From the NCBI GenBank assembly GCA_011033025.1, contig WFMF01000285.1:1-64000 (forward strand): 64,000 bases of DNA. The letters are read 5' to 3'. Position numbers and translations under genes: made by a program. This document shows, in pieces, positions 1 to 12,359 of this stretch. The DNA is from Beroe forskalii. Taxonomy: Eukaryota; Ctenophora; Nuda; Beroida; Beroidae. A model generated the notes under the pieces. That model searched no databases. It had not been told where the DNA came from and saw only the letters and a program-made list of their open reading frames with translations. Numbering within the stretch: the stretch's first letter is position 1; each line of letters begins with the position of its first letter.

Positions 1-542
1 TGTCGAAGCACCCGAAGAGTCCGTGCGCCCAGGTGGGTTTGGGAGGTTCTTCCTCCACAGGCTTAGCCGGAGGTTCTTCTGTAGGGAGTGGTGTCGAGGC
101 TGGGATTGTCGTGAACTCTGCGAAAAGGGGAGGGTTAACCGTGTATGCGTGCAGTTTGCACATGGATCGATAGATAAAAACACGTAAAATATGACCGAAA
201 TTCAATAAAAACTAATATCCACGTACTTTAAAATGCACATCTTTGTCAATCCCTTCTTCGATCGATGAAAACATAAGATGGTTCTATAATCACAGCTTCA
301 CAATAGCACTTATTAATATCTGTATAAAGAGTTATTTACATACCTGGTCCTCCGTCGGAGTAGCCGTTTAGGGGTTGCACCGTCACAGGTTCCTGCTGAT
401 CCAAGCTCTTTTCCTGACCCAAACCATCCGCACTTTCTACAGTTTCTACAGCAGGCACAGGCGTGGGGGTGGCTACAGGACAGTAAGGGGGTTTCAGCAA
501 AAAGTCAGGTACAGGCAGAGACTGGGCATCATGAGTTATCAT
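1..542 (-). CDS. PLAC8-like cysteine-rich protein, 5' end (partial)
   Basis: Two exons are visible on the minus strand: 344-542 (initiator ATG at 542-540) and 1-117, where the gene leaves the window. The donor after 344 is GTATGT and the acceptor before 117 is TTTTCGCAG. The junction phase (1 nt + 2 nt) keeps one open frame. The first exon encodes a Pro/Val/Glu-rich leader beginning MITHDAQSLPVPDF. The second ends in PTWAHGLFGCFD, which resembles the W-x-x-GLF-x-C-F opening of PLAC8 (placenta-specific 8/cornifelin) domains. PLAC8 proteins are small Cys-rich, often membrane-associated proteins of varied function. The Cys-rich core itself would lie left of base 1, so the family call rests on about a dozen residues. 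An ORF extension upstream of 542 starts only at a TTG, so 542 is preferred. Confidence 0.5.
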
Positions 543-1162
543 GGGACGGAGCAGTGATGAATGAGGATGACGGGAATTAATGTGAATCGTAAATCTTGGC
601 AATCAACTTTATAAATCAATATGATCTATGTTAGCACACGCCTATGGCGATGATCTTTGCGCGCGAAAGGCAGGCGGCTGACGTCACTGACTTATCAATG
701 ACTTCAGCCCCTATGAAGTCACGTTCAACCACCTATTATTCTCAGGGATATTACCTGGTGAGGTGGGGAGAGCTGGGGTTCCAGGAGTTGTCATTCTTCA
801 GATTCCTTGATCTATTGGTCCGCTACTTCACATCTAGAGAGGAAGAGTTGAAAAGTCATTTATTTTAATTGATCATGATGGGGTCTTCAGCAGCATTTCG
901 GCGAAAAATCGATCAACTCATGAATAGAACTGAGGTTTTAATCGAAAATTGCAAGAAAAATTGCAAGCCTGGACAGAGGTTTACAGGAGGGATCGGAGGT
1001 TATTATGAAAACGAGCTGCCCCTTGAAAAATCTGACGATGTATTAAAATTTAAAGCACACAAAAAACGTAATACAAAAAGGAATGTTAAGTTAAAACGTT
1101 ATTAAATACTGAAGTAATCATAATTAAACATTTATTCAAGCTGTAAAAGAGTCTTAAGAATC
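543..1162. other. Intergenic, upstream of PLAC8-like gene
   Basis: This is single-copy-looking DNA between the gene start and the first satellite unit. Two short plus-strand open frames (644-868 and 869-1105) have no recognisable domain and no splice or start context I can support. I treat the stretch as promoter and intergenic DNA. Confidence 0.5.
670..690. promoter_or_regulatory. CRE-type palindrome upstream of the PLAC8-like gene
   Basis: A perfect TGACGTCA palindrome sits at 679-686, about 140 bp upstream of the ATG at 542. TTTGCGCGCGAAAGG, resembling an E2F-type site, lies just beside it (656-670). Both are plausible promoter elements by position. However, TGACGTCA is also abundant in transposon-derived DNA elsewhere in this window, so the assignment is weak. 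Confidence 0.25.
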
Positions 1163-4100
1163 GACACCGGTGTCAGCGTGTGCCTTAACATCAGTGTCAG
1201 GGTATGCCTTGACACCGGTGTCAGCGTATGCCTTGACAACGGTGTCAGCATATGCTTTGACACCAGTGTCAGCGTATGCTTTGACGCCAGGGTCAGCGAA
1301 TGCCTTGACACCGGTGTCAGCGAATGCCTTGACACCGGTGTCAGCGTATGCTTTGACGCCAGGGTCAGCGAATGCCTTGACACCGGTGTCAGCGAATGCC
1401 TTGACACCGGTGTCAGCGTATGCCTTGACACCGGTGTCAGCGTATGCCTTGACACCAGTGTCAGCGTATGCCTTGACACCGGTGTCAGCGTATGCCTTGA
1501 CACCAGTGTCAGCGTATGCCTTGACACCGGTGTCAGCGTATGCCTTGACACCGGTGTCAGCGTATGCCTTGACACCAGTGTCAGCGTATGCCTTGACACC
1601 GGTGTCAGCGTATGCCTTGACACTAGTGTCAGCGTATGCCTTGACACCGGTGTCAGCGTATGCCTTGACACCGGTGTCAGCGTATGCCTTGACACCGGTG
1701 TCAGCGTATGCCTTGACACCGGTGTCAGCGTATGCCTTGACACCGGTGTCAGCGTATGCCTTGACACCGGTGTCAGCGTATGCCTTGACACCGGTGTCAG
1801 CGTATGCCTTGACACCGGTGTCAGCGTGCCTTACACCGGTGTCAGCGTATGCCTTGACACCAGTGTCAGCGTATGCCTTGACATCGGTGTCAGCGTATGC
1901 CTTGACACCGGTGTCAGCGTATGCCTTGACATCGGTGTCAGCGTATGCCTTGACACCGGTGTCAGCGTATGCCTTGACACCGGTGTCAGCGTATGCCTTG
2001 ACATCGGTGTCAGCGTATGCCTTGACATCAGTGTCAGCGTATGCCTTGACATCGGTGTCATCGTATGCCTTGACACCGGTGTCAGCGTATGCCTTGACAC
2101 CGGTGTCAGCGTATGCCTTGACACTGGTGTCAGCGAATGCCTTGACACCGGTGTCAGCGTATGCCTTGACACCGGTGTCAGCGTATGCCTTGACACCGGT
2201 GTCTTGACATCGGTGTCAGCCTATGCCTTGACACCGGTGTCAGCGTATGCCTTGACACCGGTGTCAGCGTATGCCTTGACACCGGTGTCAGCGTATGCCT
2301 TGACACCGGTGTCAGCGTATGCCTTGACACCGGTGTCAGCGTATGCCTTGACACCAGTGTCAGCGTATGCCTTGACACCGGTGTCAGCAAATGCCTTGAC
2401 ACCGGTGTCAGCGTATGCCTTGACACCGGTGTCAGCGTATGCCTTGACACCAGTGTCAGCGTATGCCTTGACACCAGTGTCAGCGTGTGCCTTGACACCG
2501 GTGTCAGCGTATGCCTTGACATCAGTGTCAGCGTATGCCTTGACATCGGTGTCAGCGTATGCCTTGACACCAGTGTCAGCGTATGCCTTGACACCGGTGT
2601 CAGCGTATGCCTTGACACCGGTGTCAGCGTATGCCTTGACACTGGTGTCAGCGTATGCCTTGACACTGGTGTCAGCGTATGCCTTGACACCGGTGTCAGC
2701 GTATGCCTTGACACCGGTGTCAGCGTATGCCTTGACACCGGTGTCAGCGTATGCCTTGACACCGGTGTCAGCGGTGTCAGCGTATGCCTTGACACCAGTG
2801 TCAGCGTATGCCTTGACACCGGTGTCAGCGTATGCCTTGACACCGGTGTCAGCGTATGCTTTGACACCGGTGTCAGCGTATGCCTTGACACCGGTGTCAG
2901 CGTATGCCTTGACACCGGTGTCAGCGTATGCCTTGACACCGGTGTCAGCGTATGCCTTGACACCGGTGTCAGCGTATGCCTTGACACCGGTGTCAGCGTA
3001 TGCCTTGACACCGGTGTCAGCGTATGCCTTGACACCGGTGTCAGCGTATGCCTTGACACCGGTGTCAGCGTATGCCTTGACACCGGTGTCAGCGTATGCC
3101 TTGACACCGGTGTCAGCGTATGCCTTGACACCGGTGTCAGCGTATGCCTTGACACCGGTGTCAGCGTATGCCTTGACACCGGTGTCAGCGTATGCCTTGA
3201 CACCGGTGTCAGCGTATGCCTTGACACCGGTGTCAGCGTATGCCTTGACACCGGTGTCAGCGAATGCCTTGACACCGGTGTCAGCGTATGCCTTGACACC
3301 GGTGTCAGCGTATGCCTTGACACCGGTGTCAGCGTATGCCTTGACACCGGTGTCAGCGTATGCCTTGACACCGGTGTCAGCGTATGCCTTGACACCGGTG
3401 TCAGCGTATGCCTTGACACCGGTGTCAGCGTATGCCTTGACACCGGTGTCAGCGTATGCCTTGACACCGGTGTCAGCGTATGCCTTGACACCAGTGTCAG
3501 CGTATGCCTTGACACCGGTGTCAGCGTATGCCTTGACACCGGTGTCAGCGTATGCCTTGACACCGGTGTCAGCGTATGCCTTGACACCGGTGTCAGCGTA
3601 TGCCTTGACACCGGTGTCAGCGTATGCCTTGACACCGGTGTCAGCGTATGCCTTGACACCGGTGTCAGCGTATGCCTTGACACCGGTGTCAGCGTATGCC
3701 TTGACACCGGTGTCAGCGTATGCCTTGACATCGGTGTCAGCGTATGCCTTGACATCGGTGTCAGCGTATGCCTTGACACCGGTGTCAGCGTATGCCTTGA
3801 CATCGGTGTCAGCGTATGCCTTGACACCGGTGTCAGCGTATGCCTTGACACCGGTGTCAGCGTATGCCTTGACACCAGTGTCAGCGTATGCCTTGACACC
3901 GGTGTCAGCGTATGCCTTGACACTGGTGTCAGCGTATGCCTTGACACCGGTGTCAGCGTATGCCTTGACACCGGTGTCAGCGTATGCCTTGACATCAGTG
4001 TCAGCGTATGCCTTGACATCAGTGTCAGCGTATGCCTTGACATCAGTGTCAGCGTATGCCTTGACATCGGTGTCAGCGTATGCCTTGACACCGGTGTCAG

Positions 4101-6136
4101 CGTATGCCTTGACATGCCTTGACACCGGTGTCAACGTATGCCTTGACATTGGTGTCAGCGTATGCCTTGACACCGGTGTCAGCGTATGCCTTGACACCGG
4201 TGTCAGCGTATGCCTTGACACCGGTGTCAGCGTATGCCTTGACACCGGTGTCAGCGTATGCCTTGACACCGGTGTCAGCGTTTGCCTTGACACCGGTGTC
4301 AGCGTATGCCTTGACACCGGTGTCAGCGTATGCCTTGACATCAGTGTCAGCGTATGCCTTGACACCGGTGTCAGCGTATGCCTTGACACCGGTGTCAGCG
4401 TATGCCTTGACACCGGTGTCAGCGTGTGCCTTGACATCAGTGTCAGCGTATGCCTTGACACCGGTGTCAGCGTATGCCTTGACACCGGTGTCAGCGTATG
4501 CCTTGACACCGGTGTCAGCGTATGCCTTGACACCGGTGTCAGCGTATGCCTTGACACCGGTGTCAGCGTATGCCTTGACACCGGTGTCAGCGTATGCCTT
4601 GACATCAGTGTCAGCGTATGCCTTGACATCAGTGTCAGCGTATGCCTTGACATCGGTGTCAGCGTATGCCTTGACACCGGTGTCAGCGTATGCCTTGACA
4701 CCGGTGTCAGCGTATGCCTTGACACCGGTGTCAGCGTATGCCTTGACACTGGTGTCAGCCAATGCCTTGACACTGGTGTCAGCCAATGCCTTGACACTGG
4801 TGTCAGCGAATGCCTTGACACTGGTATCAGCGTATGCCTTGACACCGGTGTCAGCGTATGTATTGACACCGGTGTCAGCGTAGGCCTCGACACCGGTGTC
4901 AGCGTGTGCCTTAACATCAGTGTCAGGGTATGCCTTGACACCGGTGTCAGCGTATGCCTTGACAACGGTGTCAGCGTATGCCTTGACATCAGTGTCAGTG
5001 TATGCCTTGGCATCTGGTTAAGCGTATGCCTTGACACTGGTGTCAGCGTATACCTTGACACCGGTTTCAGCGTATGCCTTGACACCGGTGTCAGCGTATG
5101 CCTTGACACCGGTGTCAGCGTATGCCTTGACACCGGTGTCAGCGTATGCCTTGACACCGGTGTCAGCGTATGCCTTGACACCGGTGTCAGCGTATGCCTT
5201 GACACCGGTGTCAGCGTATGCCTTGACACCGGTGTCAGCGTATGCCTTGACACCGGTGTCAGCGTATGCCTTGACACCGGTGTCATGCCTTGACACCGGT
5301 GTCAGCGTATGCCTTGACACCGGTGTCAGCGTATGCCTTGACACCGGTGTCAGCGTATGCCTTGACACCGGTGTCAGCGAATGCCTTGACACCGGTGTCA
5401 GCGTATGCCTTGACACCGGTGTCAGCGTATGCCTTGACACCGGTGTCAGCGTATGCCTTGACACCGGTGTCAGCGTATGCCTTGACACCGGTGTCAGCGT
5501 ATGCCTTGACACCAGTGTCAGCGTATGCCTTGACACCGGTGTCAGCGTATGCCTTGACACCGGTGTCAGCGTATGTCTTGACACCGGTGTCAGCGTATGC
5601 CTTGACACCGGTGTCAGCGTATGCCTTGACACCGGTGTCAGCGTATGCCTTGACACTGGTGTCAGCGTATGCCTTGACACCGGTGTCAGCGTATGCCTTG
5701 ACACCGGTGTCAGCGTATGCCTTGACACCGGTGTCAGCGTATGCCTTGACACCGGTGTCAGCGTATGCCTTGACACCGGTGTCAGCGTATGCCTTGACAC
5801 CGGTGTCAGCGTATGCCTTGACACCGGTGTCAGCGTATGCCTTGACACTGGTGTCAGCGTATGCCTTGACACCGGTGTCAGCGTATGCCTTGACACGGTG
5901 TGTCTTGACACCGGTGTGCCTTGACTTGACACCGGTGTCAGCGTATGCCTTGACACCGGTGTCAGCGTATGCCTTGACACCGGTGTCAGCGTATGCCTTG
6001 ACATCGGTGTCAGCGTATGCCTTGACACCAGTGTCAGTGTATGCCTTGACACCGGTGTCAGCGTATGCCTTGACACCAGTGTCAGCGTATGCCTTGACAC
6101 CGGTGTCAGCGTATGCCTTGACACCAGTGTCAGCGT

Positions 6137-6192
6137 ATGTCTTGACATCACTTTACCTGCGTCGAAATATGCCTTGACACCGGTGTCAGCGT
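6137..6192 (+). repeat. Marker unit in array 1, copy a
   Basis: This non-canonical insertion (ATCACTTTACCTGCGTCG, then AAATATGCC) interrupts the 24-bp periodicity. It recurs almost identically at 8101-8156. The pair defines a duplication of about 1.96 kb within the array and is useful for anchoring assembly. Confidence 0.85.
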
Positions 6193-8100
6193 TTGCCTTG
6201 ACACCAGTGTCAGCATATATCTCGACATCAGTGTCAGCGTACGCCTTGACATCAGTGTCAGCGTATGCCTTGACACCGGTGTCAGCGTATGCCTTGACAC
6301 CGGTGTCAGCGTATGCCTTGACACCGGTGTCAGCGTATGCCTTGACACCGGTGTCAGCGTATGCCTTGACATCAGTGTCAGCGTATGCCTTGACATCAGT
6401 GTCAGCGTATGGCTTGATGTCAGCGTATGCCTTGACATCGGTGTCAGCGTATGCCTTGACACCGGTGTCAGCGTATGCCTTGACACCGGTGTCAGCGTAT
6501 GTCTTCACACCGGTGTCAGCGTATGCCTTGACACTGGTGTCAGCGAATGCCTCGCCACTGGTGTCAGCCAATGCCTCGACACTGGTGTCAGCGTATGCCT
6601 TGGCACCAGTGTCAGCGTATGCCTTGACATCAGTGTCAGCGTATGCCTTGACATCAGTGTCAGCGTATGGCTTGATGTCAGCGTATGCCTTGACATCGGT
6701 GTCAGCGTATGCCTTGACACCGGTGTCAGCGTATGCCTTGACACCGGTGTCAGCGTATGCCTTGACACCGGTGTCAGCGTATGCCTTGACACCGGTGTCA
6801 GCGTATGCCTTGACACTGGTGTCAGCGTATGCCTTGACACCGGTGTCAGCGTATGCCTTGACACCGGTGTCAGCGTATGCCTTGACACCGGTGTCAGCGT
6901 ATGCCTTGACACCGGTGTCAGCGTATGCCTTGACACCGGTGTCAGCGTATGCCTTGACACCAGTGTCAGCGTATGCCTTGACACCAGTGTCAGCGTATGC
7001 CTTGACACCGGTGTCAGCGAATGCCTTGACACCGGTGTCAGCGAATGCCTTGACACCGGTGTCAGCGTATGCCTTGACACCGGTGTCAGCGTATGCCTTG
7101 ACACCGGTGTCAGCGTATGCCTTGACACCGGTGTCAGCGTATGCCTTGACACCAGTGTCAGCGTATGCCTTGACATCAGTGTCATCGTATGCCTTGACAC
7201 CGGTGTCAGCGTATGCCTTGACACCGGTGTCAGCGTATGCCTTGACACTGGTGTCAGCGAATGCCTTGACACTGGTGTCAGCTAATGCCTTGACACCGGT
7301 GTCAGCGAATGCCTTGACACTGGTGTCAGCGTATGCCTTGACACCGGTGTCAGCGTATGCCTTGACACCGGTGTCAGCGTATGCCTTGACACCGGTGTCA
7401 GCGTATGCCTTGACATCGGTGTCAGCGTATGCCTTGACACCAGTGTCAGCGTATGCCTTGACACCGGTGTCAGCGTATGCCTTGACACCGGTGTCAGCGT
7501 ATGCCTTGACACCGGTGTCAGCGTATGCCTTGACACCGGTGTCAGCGTATGCCTTGACACCGGTGTCAGCGAATGCCTTGACACCGGTGTCAGCGAATGC
7601 CTTGACACTGGTGTCAGCGTATGCCTTGACACTGGTGTCAGCGTATGCCTTGACACTGGTGTCAGCGTATGCCTTGACACCGGTGTCAGCGTATGCCTTG
7701 ACACCGGTGTCAGCGTATGCCTTGACACCGGTGTCAGCGTATGCCTTGACACCGGTGTCAGCGTATGCCTTGACACCGGTGTCAGCGAATGCCTTGACAC
7801 CGGTGTCAGCGAATGCCTTGACACTGGTGTCAGCTAATGCCTTGACACCGGTGTCAGCGAATGCCTTGACACTGGTGTCAGCGAACGCCTTGACACCGGT
7901 GTCAACAAATGCCTTGTCACCGCTGTCAGCGTATGCCTTGACACCGGTGTCAGCGTATGCCTTGACATCGGTGTCAGCGTATGCCTTGACACCAGTGTCA
8001 GTGTATGCCTTGACACCGGTGTCAGCGTATGCCTTGACACCAGTGTCAGCGAGTGCCTTGACACCAGTGTCAGCGTATGCCTTGGCACCAGTGTCAGCGT

Positions 8101-8156
8101 ATGTCTTGACATCACTTTACCTGCGTCGAAATATGCCTTGACACCGGTGTCAGCGT
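8101..8156 (+). repeat. Marker unit in array 1, copy b
   Basis: Second copy of the aberrant unit at 6137-6192. Both are followed by the same GCGTTTGCC spacer variant, so the copies share flanking units and descend from one duplicated block. Confidence 0.85.
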
Positions 8157-9419
8157 TTGCCTTGACACCGGTGTCAGCGTATGCCTTGACACCGGTGTCA
8201 GCGTACGCCTTGACATCAGTGTCAGCGTATGCCTTGACACCGGTGTCAGCGTATGCCTTGACACTGGTGTCAGCGTATGCCTTGACACCGGTGTCAGCGA
8301 ATGCCTTGACACCGGTGTCAGCGTATGCCTTGACACCGGTGTCAGCGTATGCCTTGACACCGGTGTCAGCGTATGCCTTGACACCGGTGTCAGCGTATGC
8401 CTTGACACCGGTGTCAGCGTATGCCTTGACACCGGTGTCAGCGTATGCCTTGACACCGGTGTCAGCGTATGCCTTGACACCGGTGTCAGCGTATGCCTTG
8501 ACACCGGTGTCAGCGTATGCCTTGACACCGGTGTCAGCGTATGCCTTGACACCGGTGTCAGCGTATGCCTTGACACCGGTGTCAGCGTATGCCTTGACAC
8601 CGGTGTCAGCGTATGCCTTGACACTAGTGTCAGCGTAAGCCTTGACACCGGTGTCAGCGTATGCCTTGACACCGGTGACCGGTGTCAGCGTATGCCTTGA
8701 CACCGGTGTCAGCGTATGCCTTGACACCGGTGTCAGCATATGCCTTGACACCGGTGTCAGCGTATGCCTTGATATTGGTGTCAGCGTATACCTTGATACC
8801 GGTGTCAGCGAATGCCTTGACACCGGTGTCAACGTATACCTTGACACCGGTGTCAACGTATGCCTTGACACTGGTGTCAGCGTATGCCTTGACACCGGTG
8901 TCAGCGTATGCCTTGACATCGGTGTCAGCGTATGCCTTGACACCGGTGTCAGCGTATGCCTTGACATCGGTGTCAGCGTATGCCTTGACATCGGTGTCAG
9001 CGTATACCTTGACACCGGTGTCAGCGTATGCCTTGACACCGGTGTCAGCGTATGCCTTGACACCGGTGTCAGCGTATGCCTTGACACCGGTGTCAGCGTA
9101 TGCCTTGACACCGGTGTCAGCGTATGCCTTGACACTGGTGTCAGCGAATGCCTTGACACCGGTGTCAGCGTATGCCTTGACACCGGTGTCAGCGTATGCC
9201 TTGACACCGGTGTCAGCGTATGCCTTGACACCGGTGTCAGCGTATGCCTTGACACCGGTGTCAGCGTATGCCTTGACACCGGTGTCAGCGTATGCCTTGA
9301 CACCGGTGTCGAAGTTTCAAAGATAATAGGGCCCGCTTTGCTTTTCTTACAAAAGCACTAACAATTAACAAGTGCAAGGCAATTTTTGATTCAGAATCCC
9401 CTACTGTCCCTTTCTAGGC

Positions 9420-10095
9420 GCCCGCAGGTATGAAATTTTGAAGGTTTTACATCTGAGACTGTGTGTAGATCAATTAAGTAACATAATTTGATCACAATTC
9501 ACTGTTCACAACAGCTCGCCGCAGGCGAATATTTTCAAGGTTTTTTTTTGCACATGAATCTGCCTCTAAGATCAATTTGGTTATGAATAATTTGATTACA
9601 ACGGCCCGCTGCAGGCGAATTTTTTAAAGTTTCACATTTCTGGGTGTGTTCTAAGACTGAAGGTGAAAATTTTCAAGTTTTTACCTCTGAGACTTCGTAT
9701 GAGATCAATTCAGTAAAATGATTTGATCACAGCCTGCCACAGGCGAAAATTTCAGGTTTTGCACATGAATCTGCCTCTAAGATCAATTTGGTAATGAATA
9801 ATTTGATTACAACAGCCCGCTGCAGGCTGTTTTTAAGTTTCACATTTCTGGGTGTTCTAAGACTGAAGGTCAAAATTTTCAGGTTTACCTCTGAGACTTC
9901 GTATGGGATCAATTCAGTAAAATGATTTGATCACAACAGCCACCACCAGGCAAAATTTTCAAGGTTTTGCACATCAACTGCCTCTAACATCAATTTGGTA
10001 ATGAATAATTTGTTTACAACAGCCCACTGCAGGCAGAATTTTCTAAAGTTTCACATTTCTGGGTGTCTGCAGGTGAAAATTTACAGGTTTCACAT
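9420..10095. repeat. About 210-bp tandem repeat (dimer of about 105 bp)
   Basis: Directly after array 1 the text changes to an unrelated repeat. The landmark TTTACAACAGCCCACTGCAG and its variants occur near 9593, 9803 and 10012, giving a period close to 210 bp. Each period contains two related halves: GATCACAACAGCC...GGCGAAAATTTTCA and GATTACAACAGCCC...AAAGTTTCACATTTC. About three copies are present. No coding signal was seen. Confidence 0.8.
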
Positions 10096-10366
10096 CGAAG
10101 CTGAATTTTGAATGATGAAAGTGACAGAACACTCTCACTTCTTCCAATTCGATGGGAAAGGCTCTTATTCAAAAGATTGCAGGGTGAAGACACCACTTCT
10201 TCCAAATTCATTGGAAAGGCCTCGTGCAAATGATAAAGTGAGGGCTCAAGTGAGGAAACAGTAAAAACTCACTCTTTACAAGTTGATACTGAAGGCTCTC
10301 ATTCAAATGATGAAAGTGAGGGCCAAAGTGAGATAACACTCACTCTTTACAGATTGATACCTGGGT
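10096..10366. repeat. About 75-bp degenerate tandem repeat
   Basis: Three degenerate units share the order GAAAGGCTCT, CAAATGATGAAAGTGAGGG, then CACTCTTTACA with TTGATAC. They separate the 210-bp family from the GC-rich degraded block that follows. Confidence 0.65.
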
Positions 10367-12359
10367 TACCGCCCGGGCGGCAACCAACGGGTGTCAAAAA
10401 AGCCCGGTTAAGGCCGCTAACGTTTTAACCGGCCGGGAAATACCATTCCCGATGCCGGATCCCTGGGAAAGGTTTATTTATTACCTTTAAAAGGCATCCC
10501 GGAATCCCAAGTCCGGCATAAAAGGTTTCCGGTGTGGCCGCGACAGGGGTGAAGGGCTTTCCCGGGGGTGTCAAAAGGGCAAATTACCGGTTTCGGCATG
10601 GTTACCGGTAAACAATTACCCGGTGCCGGATACGCGACACCGGTGTAAAAGGCATGCGACACGGGGGTGTAAATTTAAAGCACCCGGTGTCAAGGAAAGG
10701 GCCGGGTGCCGCCGAACCAAAGCCTAGATCCTTTCACCGGTGTAAAGGGCATGCCTGAACAAAAGTTTACGAAAAAACGGGCATGCAAACCCGGGTCAAG
10801 GTTACGCGAAACTTGTCAAGGCATGCCAAACCAAAATCAAGGCATGGGGGTTGGCCCGGTTTAAAAGGGACATGCGAAAATTTTTGTCAAAAAAGAAACA
10901 TGCCAGGTGTCAAGGCATACCGGGGGAAGTAACAAATGGTGTCAAGGAAACATTCCGGTGCCAAAGGAAAACCCCGGTGTCAAGTTTTGCTGCCCCAAAG
11001 AAAGGAAACAGCAAATTACCGAAATGTCGGGGCAGGTGCCGGTTAACGCGAAAAGGGGAAAAAAGCATGCTGACATTTGGCAAGGCAACAACCCGGTGCC
11101 GGCATTGCCAAACCCCGGTGTAAAGGGACATGTTCCCAATTTTTTCCATGCGACCCCGGGTCAAGGCAAGGCCGACAAGGGTGCCGGGCTTTCCCGGACA
11201 TAAGCAAAAATAGGGGCCCCCGATGTCAAAAAGCGCATGATGCCGCGCATGCGATTCCCGGGTGCCGGCTACGCGATTTCCAAGGCAAAACATTTAAATA
11301 TGTTTCCGGGCGGAAAACGCGAACGATGTCGGCAACGAACTGGGCCAAGGCATCCCCGGGCGACAAAAGGCCCAAAGTCAAGGCATAAAAATTACCGGTG
11401 TCAAGGCATCGCGAAAACAAAAGCCCGGGCATAAGCCGACAAGGAAAATAAAAGGTACATGACACTGGAAAAAATATGAAGGAATGTTTACCGGTCAGCG
11501 CGAAAATTTTTCAACAAGTGCAAGGAAAGGGCGAATTTACCAAAAGGGTTCAAAGGCAAACGCGAAACCGGTGTCAAGGCATCCCGATGCGGGGCATAGC
11601 GACAGGGGAGCCAAGGCAAGGACCCCGACAAAACATGAACGGGTGTCAAGGAAATTTTAAACCGGCCCCCGGGTAGCCACCGGGGTGCCGGCCAAGCGAC
11701 CCGGTGTCGCGCGACAAAAGGGTACCCCGCGATTACCGGTGTCAAGGTTTGGGGAAACCGGTGTCGGCGCATACCGGTGCCAAGGTATGTTGCAAACCCC
11801 GATGTCAAGGGACCCCGATTCAAGGCATCCCGCCTTTTAAAACTAAAACAAAGGAATACACGTTTAAAAACCGGTGCGGCATACGCACATTTCGGCCGCT
11901 TATTTTAACCCGGGGTGCCCGGAAAATACGCGACAAGGGTGGAAAGCGACCCCTTCAAAAATTTTTTTCCCCGGTGTCAAGGAGCATTCGGGTGTAAAGG
12001 CCTTTTTTTTAAAACCGGTGAAAAGGATCCCCCGGCCCGGGGGGTGTCAAGGCATGCCGGGTTCAAAAAAGCGACCCCGGTGTAAAAGGAAACCCCCCGG
12101 GGTTAAGGCACTGACACCATGAAAACAACGCGACAAGGGTTTCAAGGAAAGGTTCAAGGCATGCGCGAAAAGGGGGGGTAAAGGCTGACCCCGATTCAAG
12201 GCATACGCGACACTGTGTCAAGGGAATCCCTTAAACCCCGGGTGTAAAGGAAAATCCCAAATTTTCCGGATGTCAGGGAAAAAGGTTGCTGAAAAGGGGT
12301 GTCAAGGCATCCCAACCAATTTCAAATTTTTTCCCGGTTTCGGATTAATCCCGGGGAAA
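10367..12359 (-). repeat. Severely degraded 24-bp satellite, or low-quality consensus
   Basis: Fragments such as CCGGTGTCAAGGCAT and GTCAAGGCATACGCGACA, the reverse orientation of the 24-bp unit, occur throughout. They are broken by many runs of C, G or A (CCCGGGG, AAAAACCGG) and by frame-destroying indels. The dense homopolymer noise suggests a poorly resolved long-read consensus across a satellite at least as much as ancient decay. Short ORFs here (for example around 10910-11293) are not genes. Confidence 0.6.

Larger units (their letters stand above)
1163..9310 (+). repeat. 24-bp satellite array 1 (about 340 units)
   Basis: The stretch is a head-to-tail array of a 24-bp unit made of the self-complementary 12-mer GACACCGGTGTC followed by the spacer AGCGTATGCCTT. 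About 8.1 kb at 24 bp gives roughly 340 copies. Most substitutions hit the centre of the palindrome (ACCGGT becoming ACTGGT, ACCAGT, ATCGGT or ATCAGT) and the spacer (GCGAATG, GCTAATG). Rare marker units recur: a block with CTTTACCTGCGTCGAAATAT at both about 6150 and 8114 (offset 1964 bp), CAGCTAATGCC at 7279 and 7831 (offset 552 bp = 23 units), and the array's first units again near 4888. These show segmental duplications inside the array. Long ORFs here are by-products of a stop-free 24-nt unit. Confidence 0.97.

Noticed and set aside
1170-9361. Giant ORFs (up to 1371 codons) of AYALTPVS, CLDTGVSV, SRHTLTPV or ADTGVKAY repeats
   Set aside because: The 24-bp unit is a multiple of three and lacks stops in four of six frames, so long frames open on both strands at once. 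Indels switch between these frames without consequence, and nothing suggests selection on any one of them.
10910-11823. ORFs of 98-127 codons in the GC-rich block
   Set aside because: They lie in corrupted satellite sequence with homopolymer noise, overlap each other on both strands and match no domain.
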